Source: Gammaproteobacteria bacterium
Lineage (GTDB): Bacteria; Pseudomonadota; Gammaproteobacteria; UBA5861
Length of the DNA stretch: 64,000 nt
Assembly (NCBI GenBank): GCA_022360445.1
Contig: JAKSCV010000068.1
Coordinates: 1 to 64,000 of the forward strand
Direction of reading: 5' to 3'
The translations under genes were made by a program, and so were the position numbers. How positions within the stretch are numbered: the first letter of the stretch is position 1; every line of letters begins with the position of its first letter. This document shows, in pieces, positions 8,726 to 17,507 of this stretch. Under the pieces are notes generated by a model. It worked only from the letters and a program-made list of their open reading frames with translations, was not told where the DNA came from and did no database searches.

Positions 8726-11245
8726 ATGACGGCTAAATTTTATGGGCTCTTTTCTCGAAAAAAGAGCAACTCTTTCGAGGGTAAAGGGAGTGGTAGGTCA
8801 CGCTCATGGCTTGCGACCGCCATGACATCATCACTACTGGCTTGGGGGCTCTCTATTCCCGCTTTTTCTGTCCAAGCACAGGACCTACCAGGTGCATTAC
8901 CAGGCTATTTTGCACAGGAAGAGACAACGGAAAACCGCGTGACTCGCTCAGAAAGCCCGGTTCAGCTGTATGCTGCTACCCAGGCTGCATCGAATGAGTT
9001 TGAAACGACTACTTTTACCTTCAATGACATCACCATTTTTTCATACTTTGATGGTACAGAGGTGAGTATTTTTGATACCACGGGCACTGAGTTGTCCAGT
9101 ATCAGTCTCAATGCCAATGAGCAGCATACCGAACGCTTTGCACAGGGCATTTACCGTATCAAAGCGAACCAGTCATTCACCGTACTCGTGGGTGATGCGG
9201 TCTCCAGCAGCGTGCAGGGTTTTTTCGCAGTGGACCAAAGTGGGCGAGGAACATCGACCCTGTTAAATACATTTATGGTTAATCGCTATACATCCCAAAC
9301 TCAGTTTATTGTGTTTGGCTATCAGAACGGCACAGAATTTTCGATCCGGAATCTTGAAACAGGTGATTTACTGTATGCCGGTACATTGCAGGAAGGGCAG
9401 TACTACAGTATGCCCAACCCGCCAAACGGGACATTTTTGCAAGTCTCTGCCAATAAAGCCGTCTCTGCACTGTCCTATGGCGATCAGGATTACTATGTGC
9501 CTGCGTCAAACGGTACGTTTGCGGGAGAGACGTTTTATGGCTTCTCGGGCTACATTGGCGGTTGGGAAAACTCGATTACAGTGACGGCTTATCACGATGA
9601 CACGCAGGTCACCATCACCAATACAGATACTGGGGAGGTAATCGACGAATACGAACTAGACGAAGGGCAGGTCAATACATTCGGTATTAACGCGCCCACT
9701 TTTTGGACGGTTAAAACCTCTCGCCCTGTCACCGTTGCCAATATTCCTTTTTCCGGCTGGACAGGCAGTTATGCATACATGACTCGGGCGATCGACCAGA
9801 CAGGTACTGGTGCCGGCACCTTATTTTACGTACCGGTGATTGGTTCGCAAGTGGATGTTGCGTCTTTCTCTGATGGGAATAAAGTCAAAATCACGAAACT
9901 GGGCCTTTATACAGAGAAGCCTTATACATTACCGGAAACGGTTTCGATTCCAGGGCTAACGCCTGATGCCGATGGTTTCGTAACATTAAATAATGGCGAT
10001 GTTGCCACATTTAATACGGAATCTGGCGCACAGGTTTATAAAGTGGAATCAACTGATCGCGTATCTGTTCTGCAAAGCAATAATGGCTTTGGCGCAGACT
10101 TCATGCCGCTCAACTTTGCGCTTGAACTGCCGGATCTGTCGGTTTCTGCTGATGGTGTGTCTTTTTCACCGGCAAATACCGCTGTTTCGGCAGGGGACAA
10201 CATTGATGTGACAGTGAATGTTAAAAACATCGGTGTTGAGGCAACCGAAAATATTCGTGTGAATGTCTACGAAGGTGACCCGGTCGATGGCGTTGTACCA
10301 CTGGTTGCGACACAAATCATTGATCGTATTGACGCAGGTGCTGACAAGGATTTTACCTTCGCTTATTCCGTACCGAAATTTCCGGAGTATCGCAAACTGG
10401 TCATTCTGGTGGACCCCAATGCTGATATCGTGGAAGCGAACTCATCGAATAACCAGGCCGAAGTGCCCCTGCTGGAAAATGAAGATCTGACAGCGCCTCT
10501 TGCACTTTATATCGAAGCGGAAGACGGCCTGGAAATTGATGAAAACGGTGTTGTTTCTCCGAATCCTTTCACAGTTAAATTGAACCTATTTAATTCTGGT
10601 CTCGAAGCCATTAATAATGTAACGGCGACCATTACATTACTGGAAGGGCTTTCATTAAACAGCTCGTCAGATACGGTTACGATTACTTCCATACCGGCAC
10701 AAAGCTCTGACTCTTTAAGCTGGGAAATTGCTGTGGATTCAAATGTTTCCGGGTTTAATCGGTATGAAATTCAGGTAACGGCAGATAATCTACCCATTAC
10801 CACACTAGCTGCGGCGAAGGCTCTGGATAAGACCGCCCGTCGAGTAGTGAATGTGCCGGATCTTACAGCGCCCGCAAAACCCCAGAATTTTACAGCGGTG
10901 AAGGGTACCAACGATAATTCGGTTAAATTTTCCTGGAGTGCCAACACGGAATTTGATGTAGCAGGCTATATTGTGAGCCGCAAATCTGGAACCCAATATA
11001 CGGAACTCGTCCGTGTTTCAACGGCGAGTGAAATTACCGTTGAGGGCGTCACGGGTTTGCCAGCAACATTCAGCCTCCAGGCATTTGACTCGTCAAACAA
11101 CGTGAGTGGCGAGACAGAAATTGAATATGGTGAATCGTCAGACGATGATAGCTCTTCCGGTGGTGGCGGCCATTTTGGTTATGCCATGATGGCACTTCTG
11201 CTGTTGAGCCTGGTTGGGCGCCGTAAAAGACGCTCTTTGGTTTAA
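8726..11245 (+). CDS. Secreted multi-domain surface protein with GlyGly-CTERM tail
   Basis: Exported protein of 839 residues. The ATG at 8726 is preferred because GAGG lies five bases upstream; a TTG at 8708 would add six residues. A long signal peptide ends near PAFSVQAQD (about 45). Residues about 60-440 resemble an IgGFc-binding-type beta domain. Then come a CARDB-like adhesion domain (LSVSADGVSFSPANTAVSAG), a second beta domain, and a fibronectin type III domain (PAKPQNFTAVKG...FSWSANTEFDVAGYIVSR). The end is an acidic/Ser linker, GGGG, one hydrophobic helix and RRKRR. This is the GlyGly-CTERM sorting signal, processed by a rhombosortase and exported by type II secretion. Ligand and role are unknown; surface adhesion is an inference. 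Confidence 0.85.
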   Translation: MTAKFYGLFSRKKSNSFEGKGSGRSRSWLATAMTSSLLAWGLSIPAFSVQAQDLPGALPGYFAQEETTENRVTRSESPVQLYAATQAASNEFETTTFTFNDITIFSYFDGTEVSIFDTTGTELSSISLNANEQHTERFAQGIYRIKANQSFTVLVGDAVSSSVQGFFAVDQSGRGTSTLLNTFMVNRYTSQTQFIVFGYQNGTEFSIRNLETGDLLYAGTLQEGQYYSMPNPPNGTFLQVSANKAVSALSYGDQDYYVPASNGTFAGETFYGFSGYIGGWENSITVTAYHDDTQVTITNTDTGEVIDEYELDEGQVNTFGINAPTFWTVKTSRPVTVANIPFSGWTGSYAYMTRAIDQTGTGAGTLFYVPVIGSQVDVASFSDGNKVKITKLGLYTEKPYTLPETVSIPGLTPDADGFVTLNNGDVATFNTESGAQVYKVESTDRVSVLQSNNGFGADFMPLNFALELPDLSVSADGVSFSPANTAVSAGDNIDVTVNVKNIGVEATENIRVNVYEGDPVDGVVPLVATQIIDRIDAGADKDFTFAYSVPKFPEYRKLVILVDPNADIVEANSSNNQAEVPLLENEDLTAPLALYIEAEDGLEIDENGVVSPNPFTVKLNLFNSGLEAINNVTATITLLEGLSLNSSSDTVTITSIPAQSSDSLSWEIAVDSNVSGFNRYEIQVTADNLPITTLAAAKALDKTARRVVNVPDLTAPAKPQNFTAVKGTNDNSVKFSWSANTEFDVAGYIVSRKSGTQYTELVRVSTASEITVEGVTGLPATFSLQAFDSSNNVSGETEIEYGESSDDDSSSGGGGHFGYAMMALLLLSLVGRRKRRSLV

Positions 11246-11263
11246 TTAACAACACATCTTGAT

Positions 11264-11292
11264 AAAAAGGCAGCTTTTGGGCTGCCTTTTTT
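11264..11292. terminator. Bidirectional Rho-independent terminator
   Basis: GGCAGC (11269-11274), loop TTTTGG, GCTGCC (11281-11286), flanked by five A on the left and six T on the right. It lies between convergent genes and can stop transcription from both sides. Confidence 0.93.
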
Positions 11293-11299
11293 ATTTGGG

Positions 11300-12502
11300 T
11301 TATACCGGCGTGGTTTTTACGATGTGCGTTTTGTGCAGACGTTGAATATCGTCTTGAGAGAAGCCTAAATCCAGGAGTACATGCTCGGTGTGCTGCCCCA
11401 ATAAAGGCGCTGCCTGATAAGTATCCGGTGTTGTGTTGTCAAAACGAATGGCTAACCGGGGCATATGGATTGTTCCTGAGCGTGGGTGTTGTACATGGGC
11501 TAGGCCTCCGCGAAATGTCACCTGAGGATCTTCCAATACCTGTTCTAGGTTATTGATTGGTGTGCAGGGTACGCCATGTTTCAACATATGCTCGACAATG
11601 TCAGTGACGGTATAGTCGGCGAGAGCCGCGCTGAAAACATCCAGAATTTCTTCTCTGTGAGCTTTTCTGGCGTCTTGTGAACGGTATTGTGGATCTTGGG
11701 TATATTTTTTATCGAGGCTCAGTGCCTGGCAGGCGGCGGTAAAGTGCTTTTCTGTCATACAAGCGAGGATGACAGCCCCATTTTTCACGTGAAATGCTTG
11801 GTAGGGCACCATAGAGGGGTGAGCTGAACCTGCTCGCTTGGGAAGCTCTCCCGAAACCTCCCAAGCTGCCCAGAAGTTTGTTAAAAACGCCATTTGACTT
11901 TCGAGTAAAGTTGTTTCTATCAGTGAACCTTCGCCTGTTGCGTCGCGCGTTCTGAGTGCAGCTAATGCGCCGACAACCGCATATAAACCAGCGCCCAGAT
12001 CGGATGTGGCTGTCGGTGCGCGAGAGGGGGGGCGATCAGGCTCGCCGGTCAGGTCCATCAGCCCTGAGAATGCCTGCATGAGCAGCTCCATGGCCGGCTC
12101 CTTAGCGCGAGGGCCATCGCGGCCAAATCCACTGATTGAGCAATAGATAATATCGGCTTTTATCGATTTGATAGCATCATAGCCGATCCCCATGCTGTCA
12201 GAGACGCCCATACGGTAATTGTCGATGATAATGTCGGCAGTTTGGACCAGTTTTAAGTAAATGTCTCGGCCTTCATCGGACTTGAGGTCGAGTGCTATCC
12301 CTTTTTTACTACGGTTAAAAGCAAGATAAAAAGCGGATTCTCCCGCCTCGTCGACGGGTGGCCATAGGCGAGCCGCTTCGCCTTCGACCGGTTCTACTTT
12401 GATAACTTCTGCGCCAAGGTCTCCCAACAGTGCACCGGCAATGGGGCCGGCCAGTACCGTACCTAATTCAACAACACGAATGCCTTTAAGGTGATTGAAC
12501 AT
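11300..12502 (-). CDS. CaiB/BaiF family (class III) CoA-transferase
   Basis: A second class III CoA-transferase, 400 residues. It shows VVELGTVLAGPIAGALLGDLGAEVIKVEP at the N-terminus, YCSISGFGRDGP near 125, ATSDLGAGLYAV with the expected nucleophilic Asp near 168, and APLLGQHTEHVL at the C-terminus. It is not a close copy of the 7297 protein, so it is probably not a recent duplication. It stands alone on the minus strand, downstream of an unrelated flavoprotein gene. Substrate unknown. Confidence 0.92.
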   Translation of the reverse strand: MFNHLKGIRVVELGTVLAGPIAGALLGDLGAEVIKVEPVEGEAARLWPPVDEAGESAFYLAFNRSKKGIALDLKSDEGRDIYLKLVQTADIIIDNYRMGVSDSMGIGYDAIKSIKADIIYCSISGFGRDGPRAKEPAMELLMQAFSGLMDLTGEPDRPPSRAPTATSDLGAGLYAVVGALAALRTRDATGEGSLIETTLLESQMAFLTNFWAAWEVSGELPKRAGSAHPSMVPYQAFHVKNGAVILACMTEKHFTAACQALSLDKKYTQDPQYRSQDARKAHREEILDVFSAALADYTVTDIVEHMLKHGVPCTPINNLEQVLEDPQVTFRGGLAHVQHPRSGTIHMPRLAIRFDNTTPDTYQAAPLLGQHTEHVLLDLGFSQDDIQRLHKTHIVKTTPV

Positions 12503-12553
12503 CGTTTCCTCCTGCGTTTTTATAATTGTCTGTATGCAAACAATGTATGCGTT

Positions 12554-14185
12554 TTATGAGGTTTGTTTCAATGCATCTTCAACTTGTACGGTCGGTGTTT
12601 TAGAAACAAAGTATTCGGCAGAGCCCTCTGACAGAGCCATCCGGTAACGTTCAGGGTAAGGAGGTGCCAACATACTGCCTTTTTCTACATAAGGGTAAAT
12701 TTCATCGTAGCGGGCGATTGTGGTTGCACTAATGCGCCGGTGGATATGAGAACGATTGAGCGCTTCTAGGTGTTGGATACCCGCTGCTGCAAGTAATTCC
12801 TGAACACTTTTTAAAGTTTCGGCATGGTAGTTGGCCACTCGCTGTGCTTTGTCTTCAATATTCAGACTCTTACTCAGTTCAGGGTCTTGTGTTGCGATAC
12901 CGGTTGGACAGGTGTTTTTGTTGCACTGAAGCGCCTGTATGCACCCAAGTGCCATCATCATACCTCTAGCGCTTTGGCAAATATCGGCACCTAAGGCCAG
13001 GTTTTTGATGATGTGAAAACCTGTTAGTATTTTGCCACTCGCGATAATACGGATGTCGTTTCTTAAACCGAATCCGGTCAGGCAGTCTGCAATAAAAGCC
13101 AAACCTTCTCTGAGCGGGAAGCCAACGGAGTTTGAAAACTCCAGCGGCGCGGCACCAGTTCCCCCTTCGCCGCCATCGACGGTGATGAAGTCAGGTTTTA
13201 CTCCCGTCAGCACCATAGCTTTACAAAGGCCGACAAATTCGCTCCGCCTTCCAAGGCAGAGCTTTATTCCAACGGGTTTGCCTCGCGCAAGTTCACGCAA
13301 TTGCTGGATAAAATGCATCATTTCAATGGGGTTGGAGAAGGCCGTGTGGGTGGCTGGAGAGTCTACGCGCTCGAAGGCTCGTAAACCTCTGATGGCAGCA
13401 ATTTCCGGTGTGTTTTTTTCTGCCGGGAGGATCCCCCCATGGCCGGGTTTGGCACCTTGAGACAGTTTAATTTCGATCATTTTTACCGGATCATCCTGCA
13501 CATGTTCTTGGAATTTCTCAGGCGAGAATCGTCCATTGTTATCACGGCAGCCAAAATAGCCGGTACCGATTTGCCAGATCAGAGCACCGTGACCGCGGCG
13601 ATGGGCCGGGCTAATGGAGCCTTCACCTGTGTTGTGAGCGAATTGCCCGGCTTGGGCACCTCTGTTGAGGGCTTCGATGGCATTGCTGCTGAGCGCACCA
13701 AAGCTCATCGCAGAGATATTCAGTAAGCTGCTACTGTAAGGTTGTGTGCACTCGGGCCCTCCGATCATGATTCGAGGCAGCGCATGATTTTCAGCCGTTG
13801 GTGTAGCGCCAAGTGAATGATCCATCCACTCATAGCCTGTTCGGTAGACATCTACTCGGGTGCCTAGAGGCAAAGTGTCGAGTTCACGTTTTGCACGCTG
13901 ATAAACAACAGAACGAAACATTCGATTGGTTGGTGCGCCACCAGTATCTGACTCTACAAAATATTGTTGAATTGGGACGCGCATGCCTTCCAACAGCCAG
14001 CGAATATGAGCGATAACAGGGAAGTTACGCCAGAGTGTGTGACGAGTCTGGAAAATATCGTAGTAGCCCAGAAGTGTCAGAAATAGGACAACCAGGAACA
14101 GCCAGGTAAACAGCGGCCAGAGGGTGCTGAGTAGCAGTAAAATGAGTAACGCAACAGTGGAGACAATATAAAAGTGTTTGCGCAT
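12554..14185 (-). CDS. Membrane-anchored FMN-binding glutamate synthase family protein
   Basis: Protein of 543 residues with one or two N-terminal membrane segments (residues about 5-40) followed by a glutamate-synthase central FMN domain. Visible motifs are KLSQGAKPGHGG, TVDGGEGGTGAAP (flavin/phosphate binding), and CIQALQCNKNTCPTGIA, which is the CX5CX4C pattern that holds the [3Fe-4S] cluster in GltS. No glutamine amidotransferase domain is present, so it is not a complete glutamate synthase. Stand-alone proteins of this family are widespread and their reaction is not settled. A redox reaction at the membrane is an inference. Confidence 0.88.
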   Translation of the reverse strand: MRKHFYIVSTVALLILLLLSTLWPLFTWLFLVVLFLTLLGYYDIFQTRHTLWRNFPVIAHIRWLLEGMRVPIQQYFVESDTGGAPTNRMFRSVVYQRAKRELDTLPLGTRVDVYRTGYEWMDHSLGATPTAENHALPRIMIGGPECTQPYSSSLLNISAMSFGALSSNAIEALNRGAQAGQFAHNTGEGSISPAHRRGHGALIWQIGTGYFGCRDNNGRFSPEKFQEHVQDDPVKMIEIKLSQGAKPGHGGILPAEKNTPEIAAIRGLRAFERVDSPATHTAFSNPIEMMHFIQQLRELARGKPVGIKLCLGRRSEFVGLCKAMVLTGVKPDFITVDGGEGGTGAAPLEFSNSVGFPLREGLAFIADCLTGFGLRNDIRIIASGKILTGFHIIKNLALGADICQSARGMMMALGCIQALQCNKNTCPTGIATQDPELSKSLNIEDKAQRVANYHAETLKSVQELLAAAGIQHLEALNRSHIHRRISATTIARYDEIYPYVEKGSMLAPPYPERYRMALSEGSAEYFVSKTPTVQVEDALKQTS

Positions 14186-14251
14186 GGGGCATCTCGTTAT
14201 GTTCTCTGTTTAGAGGATAAGCAGTGAGTGAAGTTTCCAAGTCCAGGAAGT

Positions 14252-14818
14252 TTATGCGCGGGAGATGAATTTACCCGTCGCAGTGCTGACTTTAATCTGT
14301 TCGCCTGTTTCTAAGTATTCGGGGACCTGTACTTCTAAACCCGTGCTGAGCTGGGCGGGTTTGGTCCGTCCTGTGGCCGTTGCTCCTTTTACACTGGGCG
14401 TCGTTTCAATAATGGATAGTATGACGGATTGGGGGAGTTCAATGCCTAGAATCTGGTCATTGTGAAGAATGGCGGTAATCCCTTCTAGACCCTCGAGGAG
14501 GTAACCTGTTTGTGTCTCGAGATGTCTTTCATCAAGGTCATACTGGTTAAAATCTTCAAGGTCCATAAAAACGAAGCGGTTCTCTTCGCGATAGGAATAT
14601 TGAACCACTTTTCGCGTGCAGTCACCTTCTTGAAGAAAGTCATCCCCTTTAAAGGTTTCATCACGTTTTTGACCGGTCTTAAGATTGTTCATACGAACTT
14701 TGTAAAGCGTTGCCGCACCTCGAGAGGAAGGGCTGCGGGATTCCATTTGTTTAATGAGGAAGGGCATTTGGTCTATTTCAATGACCATGCCCCGTTTCAG
14801 TTCACTGGCTTTTGGCAT
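14252..14818 (-). CDS. yeiP: Elongation factor P-like protein EfpL/YeiP
   Basis: Translation factor of 188 residues built from three EF-P beta-barrel domains, predicted to relieve ribosome stalling. It begins MPKASELKRGMVIEID. The tip of the first-domain loop reads RSPSSRGAATLYKVR, with arginine rather than the modified lysine of classic EF-P, as in the YeiP/EfpL subfamily. The C-terminal OB domain ends QIKVSTATGKFISRA. Canonical efp and its modification genes epmA/epmB are not in this window. A short AT/GC palindrome lies just upstream (14835-14848) and may be a weak terminator of the preceding gene. Confidence 0.93.
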   Translation of the reverse strand: MPKASELKRGMVIEIDQMPFLIKQMESRSPSSRGAATLYKVRMNNLKTGQKRDETFKGDDFLQEGDCTRKVVQYSYREENRFVFMDLEDFNQYDLDERHLETQTGYLLEGLEGITAILHNDQILGIELPQSVILSIIETTPSVKGATATGRTKPAQLSTGLEVQVPEYLETGEQIKVSTATGKFISRA

Positions 14819-14851
14819 GTGGAAGACCTTCTAAAAAAACGGCCGTTTTGA

Positions 14852-15220
14852 TCAGCGTTGCTTGCGAATATGAACCAAGTGTTTGGTATGTGTAATTAAA
14901 AGTTCGATATCTTCACACTTCAGGTGGTTACAAGCAAGATGCTTACTGATCAGTTGCTCCAGCTCCTGTTGCTTTTGTTGTTTTAAGGGCTGAGATCCAG
15001 TCATGCTCTCACAAGGTGCAATGCCTTTCTTCAATCGATCAACATCAAGGCCCAGTAGTATAGAAACTTCAAAGAGTGCGTTTTCAGGGATGCCCGATGT
15101 ACACCACGCTTGATAAGTGTGGTGACTAATACCCAGTGCTTTGATGAAGGATTGTTTATCCAGTGTTAATTCTCGCAATGTGGCTTCTGCCAGTGCCATG
15201 GTCGGATGCATTGTCTGCAT
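14852..15220 (-). CDS. Small helix-turn-helix protein, function unknown
   Basis: Protein of 122 residues. The start at 15220 is chosen because its ATG overlaps the stop of the dehydrogenase gene as TAATG, with GGGGAG six bases upstream. This implies translational coupling. Residues about 15-60 (LTLDKQSFIKALGISHHTYQAWC...ALFEVSILLGLDVDRLKKG) resemble a Cro/CI-type helix-turn-helix. The rest is Lys/Gln-rich, then a Leu/His-rich helix. No family is recognised with confidence. It could regulate its own operon, but nothing in the sequence proves DNA binding. Confidence 0.7.
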   Translation of the reverse strand: MQTMHPTMALAEATLRELTLDKQSFIKALGISHHTYQAWCTSGIPENALFEVSILLGLDVDRLKKGIAPCESMTGSQPLKQQKQQELEQLISKHLACNHLKCEDIELLITHTKHLVHIRKQR

Positions 15221-16380
15221 TAGTGGGCTCCCCATAAACTGTGTGAGTTTTCAGAAACTTCGCCCAGTAAAAAATCAGCACCCGCACGGTCGGCAACCCC
15301 TTTGATCAAGCCCAGTAACTTCAGGGGAACGGGTATGCCATTTTTTTTACGGTCATCAAAATGAGCCCACTCGTTATCGCCATGGACCAGAACGGGCTTT
15401 TGGGGATCAATGGGCGTGGCCGCATGGAGTGCATCAATCATCTCGTCGAGATCGTTTTGAAAGTCACCCGGCTCACGGAAGAATTCAGGCTTTAGTGCCA
15501 TAAAAAAATGTCCTCCGGACATGGTATTTGTGGCCTCTGGATTACGCCTGATCAGTGCGGGGCCATAGACAGCACCAGACAAAATGGTGGAGAGAATTTC
15601 TACCATGGCAGCTAGGCCATATCCTTTATGGCTACTCATGTCTTCGGTTCCACCCAGGGGGGTTAAGCCGCCCTGACGTTCTCTGGTCGATAGTGGGTGA
15701 GCAATGGCGGGGTCGGTAACACTTTGTCCTTCTGCATCAATGACCCAACCGGGTGGAAGAGGACGGTCATTGAACCAGGCAATGGAAATTTTACCCACCG
15801 CGACCGTGCTGGTTGCAAAGTCCATTACAAAGTGACGGTTTTTACCTGCGGGCGCTGCAAAGGCAATGGGATTGGTGGCAAACATGGCGTCTTTTGAACG
15901 CGTGGGTGGAATGCAATGTGCCCAGGCGGCAGTGCAGCCAAAGCCAATCATACCGCGGCGTGCGGCTCGTAAAGCATAAGCACCTACCGCTCCATGATGC
16001 ATGGAGTGAGTTACTGAGACGATGCCAACGCCCAACTGTTCGGCTTTGTCGCACGCCATTTCGATGGCTTTAACGGAAGGGGCATGGCCTAAGCCTGCGT
16101 CCCCTGTTATCTGGGCCACTGCGGGTGTTTCCTTGAGTGTTTTTATATTTGGGCGGATGTTGAGAAGCCCTTTTTGCAAGTATTCCTCGTAGCGCATGAT
16201 CATGCCAATGCCATGACTGTCGATACCGCGGAGATCTGTTTCCACCATGGTGTAAACAGTCGGTCCAATAATGTCTTCCGGCATACCCCAAGCACTGAAA
16301 ATAGCTCTGAGCTGCTTGTCCAAAAGATTGGCTTCTATGCGGATTTTTCTGGGCACCGTGGTTTTTTTTTGTGACGTCAT
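15220..16380 (-). CDS. Malate/L-lactate dehydrogenase family oxidoreductase (Ldh2 type)
   Basis: NAD(P)-dependent oxidoreductase of 386 residues of the YlbC/ComC/MdlB-type family, which reduces 2-oxoacids to 2-hydroxyacids. Motifs: DLRGIDSHGIGMIMRYEEYL (about 50), SMHHGAVGAYALRAARRGMIG (substrate histidines), ATNPIAFAAPAG and DFATSTVAVGKI. The ATG at 16380 has AGAGGGGA directly upstream, and a longer GTG start at 16395 would sit inside that site. The next gene is coupled by TAATG. Members act on malate, lactate, ureidoglycolate or delta1-piperideine-2-carboxylate; which one applies here is not visible. Confidence 0.9.
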   Translation of the reverse strand: MTSQKKTTVPRKIRIEANLLDKQLRAIFSAWGMPEDIIGPTVYTMVETDLRGIDSHGIGMIMRYEEYLQKGLLNIRPNIKTLKETPAVAQITGDAGLGHAPSVKAIEMACDKAEQLGVGIVSVTHSMHHGAVGAYALRAARRGMIGFGCTAAWAHCIPPTRSKDAMFATNPIAFAAPAGKNRHFVMDFATSTVAVGKISIAWFNDRPLPPGWVIDAEGQSVTDPAIAHPLSTRERQGGLTPLGGTEDMSSHKGYGLAAMVEILSTILSGAVYGPALIRRNPEATNTMSGGHFFMALKPEFFREPGDFQNDLDEMIDALHAATPIDPQKPVLVHGDNEWAHFDDRKKNGIPVPLKLLGLIKGVADRAGADFLLGEVSENSHSLWGAH

Positions 16381-16592
16381 ATTATCCCCTCTCACCCCGT
16401 CAGCGTTGATTCGCCGTTTATATTGTTATGTTATTGGGAGCTGTCATGCACTCTAAGTGAATGCGGATTTCTTATCCGTTTTTATGTGCTTTATTTCTCT
16501 CAATCGTGTGCCTTTATTTTTATAACACAAAGGATAGTGTGAGGGTGCTTTATCTCGCACGCAGGCTTCAGTGATGACAGGTGGATATATTA

Positions 16593-17498
16593 TTAACGTG
16601 TTTGTATCAGCATTTCCAGCAATGCTTTTTGGGCATGTAGGCGATTGCCGGCCTGATCCCAGACCACGCTTTTAGGGTCATCAAGAACGGATGCGCTGAC
16701 TTCTTCACCCCGATGGGCGGGCAGGCAGTGCAGGAAAAGAGCGCCGGGATTGGCCAATTTCATCAATTCTGGTGTCACCTGATAGTTGGCAAATGCTTTG
16801 CGCCGCTCTGCCATCTCGTCTTCCTGTCCCATACTGGCCCAAACATCGGTGGTAATAATATCAGCACCCAGGCAAGCAACGGATGGGTTAGGTTCCAAGG
16901 TAACGTAATCACCACCTGAGGCAACAATTTTAGGATCAGGTTCGTAGTCTGCCGGGCAGGAAACGATTAATTCGAATTCAAGCAGTCTAGCGGTATTGAT
17001 GTATGAGTTACACATATTATTCCCATCACCGACCCACACAACACGCTTACCCTTAATATCACCTCTGTGTTCAAACCATGTTTGCATGTCTGCCAGCAGC
17101 TGGCATGGATGGAGCAAATCGGTTAGTCCATTGATGACGGGAATGGATGCGTATTCAGCAAAGCGCTCGACAGTTTTGTGGTTGTAGGTACGAATCATGA
17201 TCGCATCGACCATTTGCGACAGCACACGAGCAGTGTCTTCAATGGGTTCGCCTCGTCCCAATTGGGTGTCACTAGGCGATAGGAAAATTGCGCTACCGCC
17301 AAGCTGTACCATACCGGCTTCAAAAGATACGCGTGTGCGGGTGGATGATTTCTCAAAAATCATCCCAAGAACTTTGCCCTTTAAGGGTTGGAAAAGCTGA
17401 CCGGCCAGCTGTTGTTTTTTTAATTCGGCCGCTCTGGCAAGCAAGTTTTTAAATTCTTGCGCCGTTAAATCAAGTTCACTCAGATAGTGCCTGACCAT
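16593..17498 (-). CDS. argF: Ornithine carbamoyltransferase
   Basis: Makes citrulline from ornithine and carbamoyl phosphate in arginine synthesis. Length is 301 residues, near the family norm. The carbamoyl-phosphate loop is [12 protein letters not shown] (about 49-60). HPCQLLAD (about 130) and the ornithine-side motif [13 protein letters not shown] (about 255) are intact. It starts nine bases after argD ends, so argD and argF form one transcript. Confidence 0.97.
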   Translation of the reverse strand: MVRHYLSELDLTAQEFKNLLARAAELKKQQLAGQLFQPLKGKVLGMIFEKSSTRTRVSFEAGMVQLGGSAIFLSPSDTQLGRGEPIEDTARVLSQMVDAIMIRTYNHKTVERFAEYASIPVINGLTDLLHPCQLLADMQTWFEHRGDIKGKRVVWVGDGNNMCNSYINTARLLEFELIVSCPADYEPDPKIVASGGDYVTLEPNPSVACLGADIITTDVWASMGQEDEMAERRKAFANYQVTPELMKLANPGALFLHCLPAHRGEEVSASVLDDPKSVVWDQAGNRLHAQKALLEMLIQTR

Positions 17499-17507
17499 AG
17501 CGTATCC

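Noticed and set aside
13032-13460. 142-codon plus-strand frame inside the glutamate-synthase-like gene
   Set aside because: It is antisense to conserved FMN-domain motifs and has no family resemblance.
14832-14849. AAAACGGCCGTTTT palindrome as terminator before efpL
   Set aside because: The stem has no room for a proper loop unless the GGCC opens, leaving a short weak stem; mentioned only in the efpL entry.
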